A stretch of 6,337 nucleotides of DNA from Dehalococcoidia bacterium (lineage in GTDB: Bacteria > Chloroflexota > Dehalococcoidia > DSTF01 > JALHUB01): NCBI GenBank assembly GCA_022865685.1, contig JALHUB010000009.1:1-6337 (forward strand). Direction: 5' to 3'. Made by a program: the position numbers and the translations under genes. Shown here piece by piece: positions 4,355-6,337 of this stretch (positions are counted from its first letter, which is position 1; the number at the start of each line of letters is the position of its first letter). The notes under the pieces were generated by a model. It worked only from the letters and a program-made list of their open reading frames with translations. It did not search any database and was not told where the DNA came from.

Positions 4355-4383
4355 TCCACAACGGCGTCTCTGCCGACTATAAT
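4355..4383 (+). promoter_or_regulatory. tRNA-Pro promoter
   Basis: TCCACA (4355-4360) and a perfect TATAAT (4378-4383) are 17 bases apart. Transcription would start near 4390, a few bases before the mature tRNA 5' end at 4395. The following sequence is GC-rich, as expected of a stringently controlled stable-RNA promoter, though this is only suggestive. Confidence 0.65.
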
Positions 4384-4394
4384 GGCAGGCGGGT

Positions 4395-4473
4395 CGGGGT
4401 GTAGCTCAGCCAGGTTTAGAGCGCTTGGTTTGGGACCAAGAGGTCGACAGTTCGAATCTGTCCACCCCGACCA
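4395..4473 (+). tRNA. tRNA-Pro, anticodon UGG
   Basis: The complete cloverleaf can be drawn. The acceptor stem is CGGGGTG (4395-4401) with CACCCCG (4463-4469). The D stem is GCTC/GAGC, the anticodon stem CTTGG (4424-4428) with CCAAG (4436-4440), and the T stem GACAG/CTGTC with loop TTCGAAT. The anticodon loop TTTGGGA gives anticodon TGG at 4431-4433, which reads proline CCN codons. The discriminator is A4470 and the CCA end is encoded at 4471-4473. There is no intron and no variable arm. The 35 bases to the next start codon contain no terminator hairpin, so the primary transcript may run on into the downstream gene. Confidence 0.97.
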
Positions 4474-4495
4474 TCTTCTTCCCCTTTTCCCGCTC

Positions 4496-4504
4496 GGGAG
4501 GTGA
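4496..4504 (+). promoter_or_regulatory. Ribosome binding site that fixes the start at 4509
   Basis: GGGAGGTGA lies four bases before ATG 4509. The frame is also open upstream through the tRNA, but this site, and the fact that the upstream part would be translated tRNA, settle the start. An unbroken pyrimidine tract (4474-4491) lies between the tRNA and this site. Confidence 0.75.
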
Positions 4505-4508
4505 CAGC

Positions 4509-5150
4509 ATGACCGGCATCAAACTGAACCAGCCGTTCGCCGGAGCCGTTGAGAAGCTGCGGCGCGACGCCCTCAGCCACCCCGAATACGACCCCGCACA
4601 GCTCTTCGCCTGGGGCCAGATGATGGCCGTCTCCGTCCTGGAGATGCTGAAGGCCGTCGAGGCCCGCTTCGGGCGCGAGGGCCAGCAGACCTGCACCGAC
4701 ACCCTCGTCGAGGTCGGACGGCGGCTGGCACTGGAAGGGCTGGACGGCGTCGAGGTGCCCGATGACACCTCCCCCATCGAGACGATCTCCCGCTTCGCCA
4801 CCTGGGTCAACGATCAGCTCTACGCCTCCATCGAAAAGCCCAGCATCGACGGCCCGGACGCCTGCTCCTTCGACATCCTCTGGTGCCCCCATCAGGACGT
4901 CTACGGCCCCTTCGACTGCCGCGTCCAGCGCTACCTCGTCGAAGGGCTCATCCGCGGCGCGCGCGAGAAGCTCGGCGACGCATTCGGCGGCTTCGACGTC
5001 GCCTGCGACAGCACGATGCCCGCCGGCGCTCCGACCTGCCGCTTCCGCATGTGGCGGGCCAAAGAGGGCGGCGCCGACGCCTGGACGGCTTACTCGCGTG
5101 CGCTGGAAGAGAAAGCCCTCACCCCTCGAGTTGATGAGGGCCGCGCTTAG
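4509..5150 (+). CDS. Soluble protein resembling L-2-amino-thiazoline-4-carboxylate (ATC) hydrolase family
   Basis: The product has 213 residues and no signal peptide or membrane segment. The N-terminal half is mostly helical (residues 11-110). The C-terminal half is richer in cysteine: Cys119, Cys126 (LWCPHQD), Cys137 (PFDCRVQ), Cys166 (VACDSTMPAG) and Cys177 (APTCRFRMW). The last stretch, a small-residue loop then C-x-F-x-M/F, resembles the ending of the ATC hydrolase family, some of which open the thiazoline ring in bacterial L-cysteine production. The match is from pattern memory and family members are diverse, so the substrate should not be assumed. Several cysteines could equally bind a metal or sense redox state. 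The gene lies 35 bases after tRNA-Pro without an obvious promoter of its own and may be read from the tRNA promoter. A PAS-domain sensor gene follows 285 bases downstream on the same strand. An inverted repeat GCCCTCA/TGAGGGC near the end of the gene lacks a T tail. Confidence 0.8.
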   Translation: MTGIKLNQPFAGAVEKLRRDALSHPEYDPAQLFAWGQMMAVSVLEMLKAVEARFGREGQQTCTDTLVEVGRRLALEGLDGVEVPDDTSPIETISRFATWVNDQLYASIEKPSIDGPDACSFDILWCPHQDVYGPFDCRVQRYLVEGLIRGAREKLGDAFGGFDVACDSTMPAGAPTCRFRMWRAKEGGADAWTAYSRALEEKALTPRVDEGRA

Positions 5151-5265
5151 CTCTCGACGACACGTAAAACCTTGCCTTGTCGCGACGTTGGCGGCTGCTG
5201 GACCCGCGCTTCGTCTCGAGAGCGCAGATACCTTCGAAACGCGCTCCCGCGCTACTGGTGATCTC

Positions 5266-5296
5266 TTGACAGGGACGTTATAATTAACGCGTTATC
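5266..5296 (+). promoter_or_regulatory. Possible promoter and palindromic site upstream of the PAS sensor gene
   Basis: A perfect TTGACA (5266-5271) and a perfect TATAAT (5279-5284) are present but only seven bases apart, so they cannot both belong to one sigma-70 promoter. TATAAT may be a -10 with a weak upstream -35 (TGGTGA, 5256-5261), or TTGACA may pair with GTTATC near 5291. The perfect 10-base palindrome TAACGCGTTA (5285-5294) follows at once and could be a regulator site. A leader of about 140 bases would precede the sensor gene; the rest of 5151-5435 shows nothing recognisable. Confidence 0.4.
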
Positions 5297-5435
5297 GGCC
5301 CGGACGAGTGCGAGATTGCCCTCAGGCGTTCTTCACAAGTTCCTGAGTGCCGTTCACGGAATCGTGAGTGGCCAGCGTCTGTCCTAACCCTCGGGCGTCG
5401 ACAATACACCGCTTGGAGTTCGATCGAGGGCACAC

Positions 5436-6337
5436 ATGGGCGCCGATCCTTCTCCCGACGATTGCGGCCTCCCCGACGGCAAAGGAGTCGCCGGACTGCC
5501 ATTGCCGTTCCCAGGATTCGCGGACCTGATCGACCAGCGGTTCGCCACGCAACAGCAAATGCGTGATGCCGCAGAGCAGATTCAGTCGGCATACGAACAG
5601 GCCGATCTGGAACGGCAGCGGTATAGAGACCTGTTTGAGTTCGCGCCTGACGGCTATCTGATAACGGATCTCCGCGGCGTCGTTCGCGAAAGCAATAGGG
5701 CCGCCGCAACCCTGCTCGACCGGCCGGTTCAGCGCCTGGTCGGCAAACCCCTGGCAAACTTCGTTGCGCCGGAAGACCGATCCCTCTATCGCCATCGATT
5801 GCCCCTATTGCGGCGGCTGGAACGCGCCAGCGAATGGGAGTTGGCGCTGACGACGCCGGGAGGCGCCCATGTCTACGCCGGCGTGACCGTCGCCCTCGTC
5901 CGCGACCACTATGGGAATCCCGTTGCTCTGCGCTGGCTCCTGCGCGACGTTACGCGTCACAAACGAGCGGAGGCGGCGCTCGCCGAGAGTGAGGCGCGCC
6001 ATCGCTTTCTCACCGAGCACGCCCAGGACGCCATCTATCTCTTCCGCTTTGTCCCGGAGCCGCACCTGGACTACGCGAGCCCGGCAATCGCACGGATCAC
6101 CGGCTATCCGTCCGACGATTTCTACCGGGACTGGACGGTGCTTCGCAAGCTGATCCATCCGGAGGACACAGAGACGCTCGACCGTTATCTGAGGAATCCT
6201 GAGGAATTTGCGACCCCGGCAACGGTGCGCCTGCTGCACAAGAGCGGCGAGGTGGTCTGGGTGGAGCAGTACGCTACCCTGATCCGCGACGACGCCGGCA
6301 AGCCTGTCGCCGTGGAGGCCATCGTCCGCGACGTGAC
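5436..6337 (+). CDS. Multi-PAS sensor protein, N-terminal part (runs off the window)
   Basis: Only the first 300 codons are present and the frame is open at the window edge. A short leader with no signal peptide or membrane helix is followed by a probable coiled coil (residues 38-66, rich in Gln, Glu, Ala and Arg). PAS domain 1 follows: YRDLFEFAPDGYLITDLRG at 63-81 and GKPLANFVAPED at 103-114. Its PAC end is HYGNPVALRWLLRDVTRHKRAE at 158-179. PAS domain 2 begins at SEARHRFLTEHAQDAIYLF (185-203), with SPAIARITGYP at 215-225, LIHPEDTE at 239-246 and a second PAC ending in VEAIVRDVT. Such tandem PAS modules usually precede a histidine kinase, GGDEF/EAL or phosphatase output domain, which is beyond the edge. 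ATG 5436 is the first start after the in-frame TAA at 5385 and has GAGGG five bases upstream. The ligand and output cannot be named. Confidence 0.9.
   Translation, partial: MGADPSPDDCGLPDGKGVAGLPLPFPGFADLIDQRFATQQQMRDAAEQIQSAYEQADLERQRYRDLFEFAPDGYLITDLRGVVRESNRAAATLLDRPVQRLVGKPLANFVAPEDRSLYRHRLPLLRRLERASEWELALTTPGGAHVYAGVTVALVRDHYGNPVALRWLLRDVTRHKRAEAALAESEARHRFLTEHAQDAIYLFRFVPEPHLDYASPAIARITGYPSDDFYRDWTVLRKLIHPEDTETLDRYLRNPEEFATPATVRLLHKSGEVVWVEQYATLIRDDAGKPVAVEAIVRDV

Noticed and set aside
4395..4473. tRNA-Pro as integration site of an island
   Set aside because: No integrase gene and no repeated copy of the tRNA 3' end were found in the window.
4406..4892. Open frames running across the tRNA on either strand
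   Set aside because: They include the tRNA sequence and lack ribosome binding sites. The plus-strand coding start is set at 4509 by GGGAGGTGA.
5115..5141. Terminator at the end of the ATC-hydrolase-like gene
   Set aside because: The GCCCTCA/TGAGGGC stem is only 7 bp with a 13-base loop, lies inside the coding sequence and has no T tract.
5284..6239. Minus-strand open frames over the last kilobase
   Set aside because: They are antisense to the PAS-domain gene, whose plus-strand frame stays open to the window edge and has two recognisable PAS/PAC units.

Overview
This is a GC-rich bacterial chromosomal segment with a clear bacterial transcription and translation grammar: TATAAT-type -10 boxes, AGGAGGTGA-type ribosome binding sites and a tRNA with an encoded CCA. 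The gene set contains a stand-alone class 1B-type dihydroorotate dehydrogenase, an Mrp carrier with an N-terminal MIP18 (DUF59) domain, a small C-HH-C-C protein and a multi-PAS sensor. It would fit a Chloroflexota (Dehalococcoidia-like) or similar high-GC environmental bacterium. That placement is inference from gene style only.

Layout. Positions 1-1668 are an accessory patch. It holds an orphan beta-class DNA methyltransferase (86-871), an IS200/IS605-like HUH transposase (923-1315) and about 350 bases without a gene. Five related palindromes sit in it (54-73, 883-910, 1312-1345, 1445-1473, 1603-1636). Positions 1669-2742, on the minus strand, encode the Mrp/ApbC Fe-S cluster carrier. A 170-base divergent promoter region separates it from a 105-residue putative metal-binding protein (2913-3230), followed by a likely terminator. 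Next come pyrD (3371-4291) with a good promoter and RBS, a pair of oppositely oriented REP-like hairpins (4295-4347), tRNA-Pro(UGG) (4395-4473) with its own promoter, and an ATC-hydrolase-like gene (4509-5150) only 35 bases after the tRNA. The window ends inside a plus-strand PAS-domain sensor gene (5436 to the edge).

Connections. The most interesting structure is the dispersed palindrome family. Its 20-base cores share a TTC-centred loop and usually a GTAAG/GTAG foot, and they occur in both orientations. The stems differ by paired changes between the copies near the transposase and the pair after pyrD. One copy lies just upstream of the transposase start and another contains its stop codon. 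This resembles a REP/RAYT system. However, the transposase has the Tyr-x3-Gln signature of IS200/IS605 TnpA rather than the Tyr-x3-Asn expected of RAYTs. The housekeeping genes (mrp, pyrD, tRNA) are each separately promoted and do not form one operon.
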